From Pseudomonas sp. PH1b (GTDB lineage: Bacteria > Pseudomonadota > Gammaproteobacteria > Pseudomonadales > Pseudomonadaceae): 64,000 nt of DNA. A model generated the notes under the pieces. It was not told where the DNA came from and ran no database searches. It worked only from the letters and a program-made list of their open reading frames with translations. Within the stretch, counting starts at the first letter, position 1. Each line of letters starts with the position of its first letter. The stretch is from positions 310,001 to 374,000 of the forward strand of contig NZ_AYMU01000002.1 of the NCBI RefSeq assembly GCF_000633395.1, given 5' to 3'. A program made the position numbers and the translations under genes. Below are positions 17,727-25,883 of the stretch, one piece after another.

Positions 17727-18164
17727 ATGTCCTCGCTATTTCATCGCCTTCTGATCGGCCTTGGCCTGTGCCAGAGGGAGGGACATTCTGCCCCGTTACG
17801 GGATTGTCAGTCCGGTGCTTGTGTCGAGCGGCCAGACATTACGGAGTCAGGCATTGAGGTGGTTCGCAGTGCAGATTTTGTCGCTGAGCGAGCCTGGGCG
17901 GCTCTGGATATCGCCAGCATGAACGGTATCACTACGCGCCTGCACTGGACCGACCAGCCCTATCAATGGCACATCAACGACGGCCAGGAAGTGTTCGTGG
18001 TGCTCAGTGGCCAAGTGCGGATGGGCTATCGCCACGCGGGGCGGGAGCAGGCAGTGTTGCTGGAGGCTGGAGATATTTTCCATGCCGGCATCGGCGCCGA
18101 GCATATGGCCTGTCCTCTCGGCGTCGCCAGGGTGTTGGTGATCGAGTCCGAGGGCAGTGTGTAA
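17727..18164 (+). CDS. Cupin-domain protein
   Basis: This 145-residue protein has a single cupin barrel. Motif 1 (WHINDGQEVFVVLSG, about residues 81-95) has the metal-type His and Glu residues, and motif 2 (EAGDIFHAGIGAEHMA) follows about 20 residues later. The N-terminus is variable and contains a Cys pair. The ATG at 17727 follows AAGGAG by six bases, so upstream in-frame starts are unlikely. It is divergent from the GlxA-type regulator, and the TDT transporter gene follows 108 bp downstream. The catalytic role, if any, is unknown. Confidence 0.82.
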   Translation: MSSLFHRLLIGLGLCQREGHSAPLRDCQSGACVERPDITESGIEVVRSADFVAERAWAALDIASMNGITTRLHWTDQPYQWHINDGQEVFVVLSGQVRMGYRHAGREQAVLLEAGDIFHAGIGAEHMACPLGVARVLVIESEGSV

Positions 18165-18272
18165 CTTTAATATTGGTGAAATAGATAACAGATAGAGAAA
18201 TTACCCGTTATATAGATATTCGATCAGCTTCTATCATGGGCTCTACCTCAACAGAGGACAGGAGACACGACC

Positions 18273-19424
18273 ATGACATGCCCCAACAGCGTTAAAACCG
18301 GCTATCGGCCCTTGAGTCATTTGCAGCATCCGCGCGAGGCCATTCGCCAATTCACTCCCAACTGGTTTGCCGCCACCATGGGCACCGGGGTCTTGGCCCT
18401 GGCCCTGGCCCAGTGGCCGGCCGAGGTGCCTGGCCTGCGCCTGGTGGCCGAAGGGTTCTGGTGGCTGACCATCGTCCTGTTCCTGCTGTTCACCGCGATG
18501 TATGCCGCACGCTGGGTGCTGTTCTTCGACGAGGCGCGGCGGATCTTCGGCCACTCCACGGTCTCGATGTTCTTTGGCACCATTCCCATGGGCCTGGCGA
18601 CCCTCATCAATGGCCTGTTGCTGTTTGGCATTCCTCACTGGGGCGACGCAGCGGTGCAGGTTGCGCAGGTGCTGTGGTGGCTGGACGTGGCCATGTCCCT
18701 GGCGTGTGGGGTCCTGATTCCCTACATGATGTTCACCCGTCAGGAGCACAGCATCGATCAGATGACGGCCGTCTGGCTGCTGCCGGTGGTGGCGGCCGAG
18801 GTGGCCGCGGCCAGCGGCGGCTTGCTGGCGCCTCATCTGCAAGACGCACATGGGCAACTGGTGATGCTCAGCACCAGCTACGTGCTGTGGGCCTTTTCGT
18901 TGCCGGTGGCCTTCAGCATCCTGACCATCCTCCTGTTGCGCATGGCGCTGCACAAACTGCCCCATGAAAGCATGGCCGCCTCGAGCTGGCTGGCCCTTGG
19001 GCCCATTGGCACTGGCGCCCTGGGCATGCTGGTACTGGGCGCCGATGCGCCGGCGATCTTCGCTGCCAACGGCCTGCCGGGCATGGGTGAAATCGCGGCC
19101 GGCCTGGGCCTGGTGGCCGGGCTCACGCTCTGGGGCTTCGGTTTGTGGTGGATGCTGATGGCGGTGCTGATCACCCTGCGCTACCTGCGCGAAGGCATTC
19201 CATTCAACCTCGGCTGGTGGGGCTTTACCTTTCCCTTGGGCGTCTATTCCCTGGCCACCCTGAAATTGGGCAGCATCCTGCACTTGGGCTTCTTCAGTGT
19301 GTTCGGTGCGGTGCTGGTCGCGGCACTGGCGGTGCTCTGGCTGATCGTGGCCAAGCGCACGGTACAGGGCGCTTATAAAGGTGAGCTGTTTGTTTCGCCG
19401 TGCATTGCGGGCTTAGGGAAATAA
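18273..19424 (+). CDS. TDT-family transporter (TehA / Mae1 / SLAC1 fold)
   Basis: This 383-residue inner-membrane protein has about ten helices. The opening FTPNWFAATMGTGVLALAL near residues 27-45 is the family hallmark found in tellurite-resistance TehA, C4-dicarboxylate carriers, sulfite exporters and SLAC1 anion channels. Helices 9-10 carry YLREGIPFNLGWWGFTFPLG, also typical of the family. The substrate could be a dicarboxylate, sulfite or another anion. Sequence upstream of the gene (18165-18240) is AT-rich and promoter-like. Confidence 0.88.
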   Translation: MTCPNSVKTGYRPLSHLQHPREAIRQFTPNWFAATMGTGVLALALAQWPAEVPGLRLVAEGFWWLTIVLFLLFTAMYAARWVLFFDEARRIFGHSTVSMFFGTIPMGLATLINGLLLFGIPHWGDAAVQVAQVLWWLDVAMSLACGVLIPYMMFTRQEHSIDQMTAVWLLPVVAAEVAAASGGLLAPHLQDAHGQLVMLSTSYVLWAFSLPVAFSILTILLLRMALHKLPHESMAASSWLALGPIGTGALGMLVLGADAPAIFAANGLPGMGEIAAGLGLVAGLTLWGFGLWWMLMAVLITLRYLREGIPFNLGWWGFTFPLGVYSLATLKLGSILHLGFFSVFGAVLVAALAVLWLIVAKRTVQGAYKGELFVSPCIAGLGK

Positions 19425-19507
19425 TCGCTAAAGATAGGTAAGGTTGTGGCCTGGATCGATATTCGACATTCCAATAACAGTATCCACGCCACTCAGGGAC
19501 ATGGACG

Positions 19508-21382
19508 ATGAGTCATCCTTCGCAGTTCACCTTGCTTCGCAAGCGGCGGTTTCTGCCGTTTTTCATCACGCAGTCCCTCGGTGCCTTCAACGACAACATC
19601 TTCAAGCAGTCGCTGATCCTGGCCATCCTCTACAAGTTGAGCATCGAGGGCGACCGTTCGATCTGGGTCAATCTTTGTGCCTTGCTGTTCATCCTGCCGT
19701 TCTTCCTGTTTTCGGCCCTGGCCGGGCAGTTTGGCGAGAAGTTCGCCAAGGACTCGCTGATCCGGCTGATCAAGCTGGGGGAGATCGTGATCATGGTCGT
19801 GGGGGCGGTGGGGTTCGCCTTCGATCACCTGTCGCTGATGCTGGTGGCGTTGTTCGCCATGGGCACCCACTCGGCCCTGTTCGGTCCGGTGAAGTATTCG
19901 ATCCTGCCCCAGGCCCTGCATGAAGAAGAGTTGGTGGGAGGCAACGGCCTGGTGGAAATGGGTACCTTCCTGGCGATCCTGGCGGGCACCATTGGTGCCG
20001 GGATCATGATGTCCTCGGCGCATTACGCACCTATCGTCTCGACCGCCATCATTGGTGTCGCGGTACTGGGCTATCTGGCCAGTCGGGCGATCCCCCGGGC
20101 TGCCGCGGCGACTCCGCAAATGCGCCTGAACTGGAACATCTTCAGTCAGTCCTGGGCCACCTTGCGCCTGGGCCTGGGGCAGACTCCGGCAGTGTCGCGC
20201 TCGATTGTCGGCAACTCCTGGTTCTGGTTTGTCGGAGCGATCTACCTGACCCAGATTCCGGCCTATGCCAAGGAGTGGATGCACGGCGACGAGACGGTGG
20301 TGACCCTGATCCTCACGGTGTTCTCGGTGGGGATCGCGCTGGGCTCGATGCTGTGCGAGAAGCTTTCGGGGCGCAAGGTGGAGATCGGTCTGGTGCCGTT
20401 CGGTTCCTTTGGCTTGACGGTGTTCGGCTTGCTGTTGTGGTGGCATTCCGGCGGTATTCCAGAGAGTGCCACGGGACACGGCTGGCTGCAGGTGCTGGGT
20501 TTTGCACATGCCTGGTGGGTGCTGTTTGATGTGCTGGGTTTGGGAGTCTTCGGTGGCTTCTATATCGTGCCGCTGTACGCCCTGATCCAGTCCCGCACTC
20601 CGGAAAACGAACGGGCTCGGGTCATTGCTGCCAACAACATCCTCAATGCGCTGTTCATGGTGGTGTCGGCGATCGTCTCCATCGTGATGCTGAGCATGGT
20701 CGAGTTGACCATTCCCCATCTGTTCCTGGTGGTGTCGCTGCTCAATATCGCGGTCAACGTCTACATCTTCAAGGTGGTGCCCGAGTTCAGCATGCGCTTC
20801 ATGATCTGGCTGCTGAGCCATTCCATGTACCGCGTCGAGCATCGCAATCTGCAACTGATCCCTGACGAGGGGGCAGCCTTGCTGGTGTGCAACCATGTGT
20901 CTTTCGTCGACGCCTTGCTGATCGGTGGCGCGGTGCGTCGGCCCATTCGCTTCGTGATGTACTACAAGATCTACAACCTGCCGGTATTGAACTTCATCTT
21001 TCGCACCGCTGGGACCATTCCCATTGCCGGCCGGCATGAAGACCTGGAAATCTACGAAAGGGCGTTCAAGAAAATTGCCGAGTACCTGCGAGATGGCGAA
21101 CTGGTATGCATCTTTCCAGAGGGCAAGCTGACTGCCGATGGCGAGATCAACGAATTCAAGGGCGGCCTGACGCGGATTCTGGAAGAAACCCCGGTGCCGG
21201 TGATTCCCTTGGCCTTGCAGGGGTTGTGGGGCAGTTTCTTCAGTCGCGATCCGAGCAAGGGCTTCTTCCATCGCATCTGGTCGCGGGTGACGCTGGTGGC
21301 TGGGCCGTCGATCGCTGTGGAGGCGGCGCAACCCGGACATTTGCAGGCTGTAGTGAGTCAGTTGCGAGGAGATGCTCGCTGA
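19508..21382 (+). CDS. Fusion of MFS (LplT-like) transporter and PlsC-type acyltransferase
   Basis: This 624-residue inner-membrane protein has an MFS-like N-terminal half (about residues 1-415) and a C-terminal glycerophospholipid acyltransferase (about 430-624). The acyltransferase motifs are clear: NHVSFVD (NHx4D block I), the PIAGR block and FPEG in CIFPEGKLTADGE. In E. coli, LplT flips lysophospholipids and Aas re-acylates them as separate proteins; a fusion suggests coupled lysophospholipid uptake and repair. The acyl-ACP synthetase domain of Aas is absent. The ATG at 19508 follows AGGGAC. An intrinsic terminator follows. Confidence 0.9.
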   Translation: MSHPSQFTLLRKRRFLPFFITQSLGAFNDNIFKQSLILAILYKLSIEGDRSIWVNLCALLFILPFFLFSALAGQFGEKFAKDSLIRLIKLGEIVIMVVGAVGFAFDHLSLMLVALFAMGTHSALFGPVKYSILPQALHEEELVGGNGLVEMGTFLAILAGTIGAGIMMSSAHYAPIVSTAIIGVAVLGYLASRAIPRAAAATPQMRLNWNIFSQSWATLRLGLGQTPAVSRSIVGNSWFWFVGAIYLTQIPAYAKEWMHGDETVVTLILTVFSVGIALGSMLCEKLSGRKVEIGLVPFGSFGLTVFGLLLWWHSGGIPESATGHGWLQVLGFAHAWWVLFDVLGLGVFGGFYIVPLYALIQSRTPENERARVIAANNILNALFMVVSAIVSIVMLSMVELTIPHLFLVVSLLNIAVNVYIFKVVPEFSMRFMIWLLSHSMYRVEHRNLQLIPDEGAALLVCNHVSFVDALLIGGAVRRPIRFVMYYKIYNLPVLNFIFRTAGTIPIAGRHEDLEIYERAFKKIAEYLRDGELVCIFPEGKLTADGEINEFKGGLTRILEETPVPVIPLALQGLWGSFFSRDPSKGFFHRIWSRVTLVAGPSIAVEAAQPGHLQAVVSQLRGDAR

Positions 21383-21397
21383 CTCCGAGTGCAAATG

Positions 21398-21427
21398 AAA
21401 ACGCCCGCAATGCTGCGGGCGTTTTTG
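21398..21427 (+). terminator. Intrinsic terminator after the MFS-PlsC fusion gene
   Basis: The stem ACGCCCGCA/TGCGGGCGT is followed by a T-run on the plus strand and preceded by an A-run, so it may also serve the convergent SMR gene. Confidence 0.88.
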
Positions 21428-21445
21428 TTTTTGCCAGGAAGTGGT

Positions 21446-21763
21446 TCAGCTGGCACTGACCTTCAGGCCCACAAGGCCGGCAATGATCAGTGCCACGCTG
21501 GCCAGGCGCACCAATGCCATGGATTCGCCGAACAGAATGATGCCGGCAATCACGGTGCCGATTGCGCCAACCCCGGTCCAGATCGCGTAGGCGGTGCCCA
21601 GGGGCAGCTCCTTCATCGCCAGGCCCAGCAGGCCGAGACTGATGGCCATGGCGATGACCGTCAGGGCGGTGGGTAGCGGGCGGCTGAAGCCATCGGTGTA
21701 TTTCAGGCCGACGGCCCAACCCACTTCGAACAAACCGGCAAAAAACAAAATGATCCAGGACAT
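21446..21763 (-). CDS. gdx: Guanidinium exporter of the SMR family (Gdx/SugE type)
   Basis: This 105-residue, four-helix protein exports guanidinium in exchange for protons. The sequence is close to the SugE/Gdx subgroup: [20 protein letters not shown] carries the essential membrane Glu near residue 13, and [17 protein letters not shown] is the helix 3 signature. It is distinguished from EmrE-type multidrug pumps by the GLKYT stretch and by a guanidine-II riboswitch in its leader (21782-21833). It is transcribed alone, toward a terminator shared with the fusion gene. Confidence 0.93.
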   Translation of the reverse strand: MSWIILFFAGLFEVGWAVGLKYTDGFSRPLPTALTVIAMAISLGLLGLAMKELPLGTAYAIWTGVGAIGTVIAGIILFGESMALVRLASVALIIAGLVGLKVSAS

Positions 21764-21781
21764 GCTGACCTCATCGGTTGA

Positions 21782-21833
21782 TGGGGTCGTCCCCAGGATT
21801 GGTCACTCTAATGAGTGCGAGGTCGTCCTCGCA
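21782..21833 (-). promoter_or_regulatory. Guanidine-II (mini-ykkC) riboswitch
   Basis: On the minus strand there are two small GC-rich hairpins, each with the loop ACGA: TGCGAGG-ACGA-CCTCGCA (21816-21833) and TGGGG-ACGA-CCCCA (21782-21795), joined by a 20-nt linker. Two ACGR-loop stems in tandem define the guanidine-II class. It lies 18 bases upstream of the guanidinium exporter start, so guanidine binding is expected to free the ribosome-binding site. Confidence 0.93.
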
Positions 21834-21879
21834 TTGCGCAGTATACTGCCCAAAATATCCGGTGCACGGGATTTTTTGT

Positions 21880-22845
21880 TCAGTGATGCGGGGGCAATGT
21901 TTCCAGTTTTTGCTCGGGCTGATCCTGCATGCGCCGGAAATAAGTCGAGAGCAGGGCTCCGGAAATATTGTGCCAGACGCTGAACAAGGCGCTTGGCACC
22001 GCCGCCAACGGCGAGAAGTGGGCGCTGGCCAGGGCGGCGCCCAAGCCGGAGTTCTGCATGCCGACTTCCAGGGCCAGGGATTTGCGCTGGGCCAGGGGCA
22101 GCTTGAACAGGCGGCCGGTGAAATAGCCCAGCAGGTAGCCGAAGCTGTTGTGCAGCATCACCACGGCCATGATCAGCAAGCCGGACTCGGCGATTTTTAC
22201 CTGGCTGGCGGCCACCACGGCCGTCACGATAATGACGATGCTTACTACTGATACCAGCGGCAGTACATCCACCGCATGGTGTACTCGTTCGCCCAGCAGG
22301 CGCTGGGCAACCACTCCCAGCACGATCGGCAGCAGCACCACCTGCAGGATCGACCAGAACAGCTCCATGAAGGACACCGGCAGCCAGGCCGAAGCCAGCA
22401 ACCAGATCAGTGCCGGGGTCAGCAGGGGGGCGAGCAGGGTAGTCACCGCGGCAATGGCCACTGACAGCGCCAGGTCACCCTTGGCCAGCCAGGTCATCAC
22501 ATTGGACGAAGTCCCGCTGGGGCAGCAGCCGACCAGGATTACCCCGACGGCGATTTCCGGCGGCAGCTGGAAGGCTTGGCACAGCACCCAGGCCACGCCG
22601 GGCATGATCACGAAGTGGGCAACCACACCCAGGGCCACGCGCCAGGGGTGGCGGGCGACTGCGGCGAAGTCCTCGAGCTTGAGGGTCAGGCCCATGCCGA
22701 ACATTACCAGGCCCAGCAACGGCACGATGGCGCCCTTGAGCCCGACGAACCAGGCGGGCTGGAAGAATGCCAGCACGGCAAAGATCAATACCCAGTAAGC
22801 GAAGGTGTTACCGACGAAACGACTCAGTGCAGCCAGTGCGCGCAT
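21880..22845 (-). CDS. Bile acid:sodium symporter family transporter
   Basis: This 321-residue membrane protein of the BASS/ASBT superfamily has about ten helices. Diagnostic stretches are the GCCPSGTSSNVMTWLAKGD motif near residue 108 and LEVGMQNSGLGAALA near residue 260, both part of the crossover sodium-binding region. In bacteria these proteins carry organic acids such as pantoate or pyruvate, not only bile acids; the substrate here is unknown. The ATG at 22845 is preferred over an upstream GTG because the rdgC terminator occupies that region. Confidence 0.9.
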   Translation of the reverse strand: MRALAALSRFVGNTFAYWVLIFAVLAFFQPAWFVGLKGAIVPLLGLVMFGMGLTLKLEDFAAVARHPWRVALGVVAHFVIMPGVAWVLCQAFQLPPEIAVGVILVGCCPSGTSSNVMTWLAKGDLALSVAIAAVTTLLAPLLTPALIWLLASAWLPVSFMELFWSILQVVLLPIVLGVVAQRLLGERVHHAVDVLPLVSVVSIVIIVTAVVAASQVKIAESGLLIMAVVMLHNSFGYLLGYFTGRLFKLPLAQRKSLALEVGMQNSGLGAALASAHFSPLAAVPSALFSVWHNISGALLSTYFRRMQDQPEQKLETLPPHH

Positions 22846-22865
22846 GATCTGTTCCCGATTATGTG

Positions 22866-22891
22866 AAAACGCCACCTGTTGCGGTGGCGTC
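22866..22891 (-). terminator. Intrinsic terminator after rdgC
   Basis: On the minus strand the stem ACGCCACC/GGTGGCGT with a six-base loop is followed by a short T-run. It lies 70 bp after the rdgC stop and upstream of the symporter gene. Confidence 0.8.
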
Positions 22892-22960
22892 TAGTTGCAG
22901 GAGGCGGCCCGCCGGCGGTGATTGTGCGGGGCCCTGCAGGTACTCTCTGGAGCGGGTGGA

Positions 22961-23881
22961 TCAGATCCCCTGGGGGATTTCCTCGCCGCCCAGGGCTTCG
23001 AACAGCGCCGGCAGGAAATCGCCGAAGGTCAGCATCATCAGAGTGAAGCTGGCGTCGAGCTGGCCCAGGGCCTCATCCCCACCGTCCTGTTCGGCCTGAT
23101 CCTGCAGCAGGTCTTCGAACTTCAGGCGCTTGACCGTCATCTTGTCGTCGAGCATGAAAGACAGTTTGTCCTGCCAGGCCAGGGACAGTTGGGTGACCAC
23201 TTTGCCGGTGCTCAGGTGCAGCTGGATTTCTTCACTGGTCAGGTCCTGGCGCTTGCAGCGCACGATACCGCCGTCTTCGTGGGTATCGCGCAGTTCGCAT
23301 TCGTCGAGGACAAAGAAGTCGTCGGCGGCTTTCTGGGTCTTGACCCAGTCGGTCATGATCGCGGTCGGTGCGATCTTCACGGTCAGCGGGCGTACTGGCA
23401 GGGTGCCGAGGACTTCGCGCAGGGTGGAGAGCAGGTCTTCGGCGCGTTTTGGGCTGGCCGAGTTGACCAGGATCAGGCCCTGTTTCGGGGCGATGGCGGC
23501 GAAGGTCGAGGAGCGGCGGATAAAGGCTCGGGGCAGGAACGCCTGGATGATTTCATCCTTGATCTGATCGCGTTCCTTTTTATAGACCTTGCGCATTTGC
23601 TCGGCCTCGATCTCTTCGACCTTTTCCTTGACCGCGTCGCGTACCACGCTACCGGGTAGGATACGTTCTTCTTTGCGCGCGGCCACCAGCAGGAAGTCCT
23701 GGCTGACGTGGACCAATGGCGCGTCTTCACCTTTGCCGAAAGGGGCGACGAAGCCGTAAGTGGTCAACTCCTGGCTTGCACAGGGGCGCGCCAGTTTGGT
23801 CGCCAGTGCAGTTTCCAGCGCCTCAGCATCAAAAGGCAGATCTTGGGTCAGGCGATAGATCAGCAGGTTTTTGAACCACAT
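22961..23881 (-). CDS. rdgC: Recombination-associated protein RdgC
   Basis: This 306-residue protein is a nucleoid-associated ring dimer that binds double-stranded DNA and restrains RecA. It starts [17 protein letters not shown], the conserved family opening, and runs full length with the usual C-terminal segment [16 protein letters not shown]. The ATG at 23881 is the family start; an eight-codon extension is open but includes the GGAG Shine-Dalgarno. It is monocistronic with its own terminator. Confidence 0.96.
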   Translation of the reverse strand: MWFKNLLIYRLTQDLPFDAEALETALATKLARPCASQELTTYGFVAPFGKGEDAPLVHVSQDFLLVAARKEERILPGSVVRDAVKEKVEEIEAEQMRKVYKKERDQIKDEIIQAFLPRAFIRRSSTFAAIAPKQGLILVNSASPKRAEDLLSTLREVLGTLPVRPLTVKIAPTAIMTDWVKTQKAADDFFVLDECELRDTHEDGGIVRCKRQDLTSEEIQLHLSTGKVVTQLSLAWQDKLSFMLDDKMTVKRLKFEDLLQDQAEQDGGDEALGQLDASFTLMMLTFGDFLPALFEALGGEEIPQGI

Positions 23882-23990
23882 GGGGTGAATCTCTCCTTTA
23901 TACAAAGGAGAGCATTATTCTCCGCGCAGCTGCTCAGGCCAACCCTTCCTAAGCCTTTGGAAGGCCTGAAAAAATTATTATAAAAAGTGC

Positions 23991-24019
23991 TTGCCAGAGT
24001 AGAGACTGCTCCGTAGAAT
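23991..24019 (+). promoter_or_regulatory. Promoter of the first tRNA-Val/tRNA-Asp unit
   Basis: TTGCCA (23991-23996) and TAGAAT (24014-24019) are separated by exactly 17 bases, 21 bp ahead of the first tRNA. A GC-rich stretch follows the -10, which resembles a stringent discriminator as expected for stable RNA genes. Confidence 0.75.
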
Positions 24020-24040
24020 GCGCGCCACACCGAACGTGAA

Positions 24041-24116
24041 GGGTGATTAGCTCAGCTGGGAGAGCGTCTGCCTTACAAGCAGAATGTCGGCGGTTCGATC
24101 CCGTCATCACCCACCA
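24041..24116 (+). tRNA. tRNA-Val (anticodon TAC), copy 1
   Basis: This 76-nt cloverleaf has the acceptor stem GGGTGAT/ATCACCC, anticodon loop CTTACAA (anticodon TAC), the T-loop GGTTCGATCC and an encoded CCA end. It is co-transcribed with tRNA-Asp 19 bp downstream. Confidence 0.97.
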
Positions 24117-24135
24117 TTCGCATTCAGTGTTACGC

Positions 24136-24212
24136 GCAGCGGTAGTTCAGTCGGTTAGAATACCGGCCTGTCACGCCGGGGGTCGCGGGTTCGAGTCCCG
24201 TCCGCTGCGCCA
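24136..24212 (+). tRNA. tRNA-Asp (anticodon GTC), copy 1
   Basis: This 77-nt cloverleaf has the acceptor stem GCAGCGG/CCGCTGC, anticodon loop CTGTCAC (anticodon GTC), T-loop GGTTCGAGTCC and encoded CCA. It is followed by an intrinsic terminator. Confidence 0.97.
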
Positions 24213-24252
24213 TATTCGGTAACCTGGAACACTGAACGCCAGGTCACCACGG

Positions 24253-24276
24253 AAAGCCCGCTAACGCGGGCTTTTT
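24253..24276 (+). terminator. Intrinsic terminator of tRNA unit 1
   Basis: The stem AAGCCCGC/GCGGGCTT with a TAAC loop is followed by a T-run. An almost identical terminator follows the second unit. Confidence 0.9.
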
Positions 24277-24399
24277 GCTGTAAAGAGTTACGTGGGTTGT
24301 GTTGATGTTCATGGAAATTTGGTTTTTTTAATAAAATTATTAATTAAATCAACACTTTAAGAATTTCTGTGGCATAATGCGCCCCGCAACGAAGGTAAA

Positions 24400-24475
24400 G
24401 GGTGATTAGCTCAGCTGGGAGAGCGTCTGCCTTACAAGCAGAATGTCGGCGGTTCGATCCCGTCATCACCCACCA
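24400..24475 (+). tRNA. tRNA-Val (anticodon TAC), copy 2
   Basis: This 76-nt copy is identical to the tRNA at 24041, with anticodon TAC and encoded CCA. It has its own upstream -10 (CATAAT, 24373-24378) with a weak -35, so the duplicate has an independent and differently built promoter. Confidence 0.97.
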
Positions 24476-24494
24476 CTTACTTTCAACGCTACGC

Positions 24495-24571
24495 GCAGCG
24501 GTAGTTCAGTCGGTTAGAATACCGGCCTGTCACGCCGGGGGTCGCGGGTTCGAGTCCCGTCCGCTGCGCCA
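24495..24571 (+). tRNA. tRNA-Asp (anticodon GTC), copy 2
   Basis: This 77-nt copy is identical to the tRNA at 24136. The 19-bp spacer from the preceding tRNA-Val has the same length as in copy 1 but a different sequence in its middle. Confidence 0.97.
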
Positions 24572-24610
24572 TATTCGGTAACCTGGAACACTGAACGCCA
24601 GGTCACCACA

Positions 24611-24635
24611 AAAAGCCCGCTAACGCGGGCTTTTT
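24611..24635 (+). terminator. Intrinsic terminator of tRNA unit 2
   Basis: The same AAGCCCGC/GCGGGCTT stem plus T-run as the terminator of unit 1. Confidence 0.9.
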
Positions 24636-24713
24636 GCTGTCCGGGGTTTGGTACTGTCCATACCTTGCACCCAAAGAGAAAGCGGCCATCAGGCCGCTTT
24701 TTTCGTTTCTGGA

Positions 24714-25883
24714 TTACTGTTCGGCGTTACGGCTGTGCCGGTAGTCGCTGACCGCTTCGTACACCGCCTTGCGCAGGCGGTTGATGCCGCCGATGGGGCG
24801 GTGTGCTTCCAGGCCGAACCAGGGATTGAAGGACTGGTTGTCGCAGGCCAGGTTCTGTGCCGGCGTGTCGAAGTCCTGGGCGGGAATGGTCATGCGGGCG
24901 ACGGTCTCGAAGGGCGCGTCGCTTTCTTTCCATTCGATGCTGGTGTCTTCGATCGGCATGAACCGGCTTGGGTCCTGACGCTGGATCTGCAGCACAAAGC
25001 AGGCCGCTATCCGGTCGGTGGACAGCTGCTGGGTCAAGGCGCTGCGCAGGAAGTTGGGCAGGTCCCGGTTCTGCGTCGGCAGGTTGTAGGACGGGCAGCT
25101 GTCCGGGTCCGGCATGACGCGGAACTTGGCGTTGGCGTTGCCGAATTTGTAGGGTGAGACCGAGAAGTAGGTGGTCTGGGTCGGGCTGGCCGGTGCCGGG
25201 GACAAGGTCGCCAGGGCAATGAACAGGTGCCGCACTTGCCAGCTGCGTGGATCCCAGCCGGGGAAGAAGGCAGTGACTTTCTTGCCGTCGGCCTGGGCCG
25301 CGATGTTCTGCTGATACTCGGCTACATCACTGACGAAGAAGTTCGGATGATTGAACATCACGAAGTCCTGTTCCTGCCGTGCTGATTCGGATGGCAGCAG
25401 TTGCTGCCCGGGAACATCCAGCAGCTTGATCGCCATGCCCCGGGCATCGCGAATGCTGTCGAACTGCGGGTAGGCATTGCCGTTGGACAGGCGCACGGTC
25501 GCCTGCCAGGTCTGGCCGGGGCTGGCGAACACTCCCTGGCGCAGTTCCGGGCTCAAGTCCTTCAATACCTGAACTTGCGCCTTCACGCAGCCGTGAGCCT
25601 TGGCGTGGGCATCGCGCAGGTAGCGAGTGCCCTCGCGGTGCTGATCGACAATGCGCACTGCGGTCTGAATGATGTCCTGGGTGCGTTCGGCTTCACCGGC
25701 GGGGATCTGCTCCTGCACGGCCACCGGGCCGCGGTGTTGCCAGGCGAACCAGGCGCTGGCCAGGGCCCAGCCCACCAGGCCGAGTAACAGCAGCACCAAC
25801 AGAGTATTGCCCAGCAACGCGCCGAGGCGCAGCCAGAGTCTGCCCAGCAGGGACGGTCGTTTTCTTGCGAGATCGAGTTTCAT
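24714..25883 (-). CDS. Membrane-anchored catalase-family protein
   Basis: This 389-residue protein has an N-terminal membrane helix (TLLVLLLLGLVGWALASAWFAW, about residues 26-47) and a catalase-like barrel behind it. Segments such as GNAYPQFDSIRDARGMAIKL, FVMFNHPNFFVSDVAEYQ and TYFSVSPYKFGN match the catalase-related (SrpA-like) group. The large helical catalase domain is shortened and the usual His-containing entry motif is not obvious, so classical catalase activity is doubtful. Its start overlaps the stop of the dihaem cytochrome gene by four bases, so the two proteins are probably co-translated and may act together at the inner membrane. Confidence 0.78.
   Translation of the reverse strand: MKLDLARKRPSLLGRLWLRLGALLGNTLLVLLLLGLVGWALASAWFAWQHRGPVAVQEQIPAGEAERTQDIIQTAVRIVDQHREGTRYLRDAHAKAHGCVKAQVQVLKDLSPELRQGVFASPGQTWQATVRLSNGNAYPQFDSIRDARGMAIKLLDVPGQQLLPSESARQEQDFVMFNHPNFFVSDVAEYQQNIAAQADGKKVTAFFPGWDPRSWQVRHLFIALATLSPAPASPTQTTYFSVSPYKFGNANAKFRVMPDPDSCPSYNLPTQNRDLPNFLRSALTQQLSTDRIAACFVLQIQRQDPSRFMPIEDTSIEWKESDAPFETVARMTIPAQDFDTPAQNLACDNQSFNPWFGLEAHRPIGGINRLRKAVYEAVSDYRHSRNAEQ

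Larger units (their letters stand above)
24041..24640 (+). repeat. Tandem duplication of the tRNA-Val/tRNA-Asp/terminator unit
   Basis: Two units of about 240 bp (24041-24281 and 24400-24640) carry identical tRNAs and nearly identical 3' flanks, including the terminator. They are separated by about 118 bp of AT-rich, non-matching DNA (around 24282-24399). Only the tRNA spacers, promoter and a few bases before the terminator differ. Confidence 0.9.

Noticed and set aside
19493..21394. 633-codon minus-strand open frame opposite the MFS-PlsC fusion
   Set aside because: It is a shadow of the high-GC coding strand: His/Gln/Arg-rich, no domain, and the plus-strand gene has clear acyltransferase motifs.
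24041..24640. Repeated blocks that could be taken for a CRISPR array
   Set aside because: The repeats are two tRNA genes plus terminators in two copies, with no short direct repeats or regular spacers.
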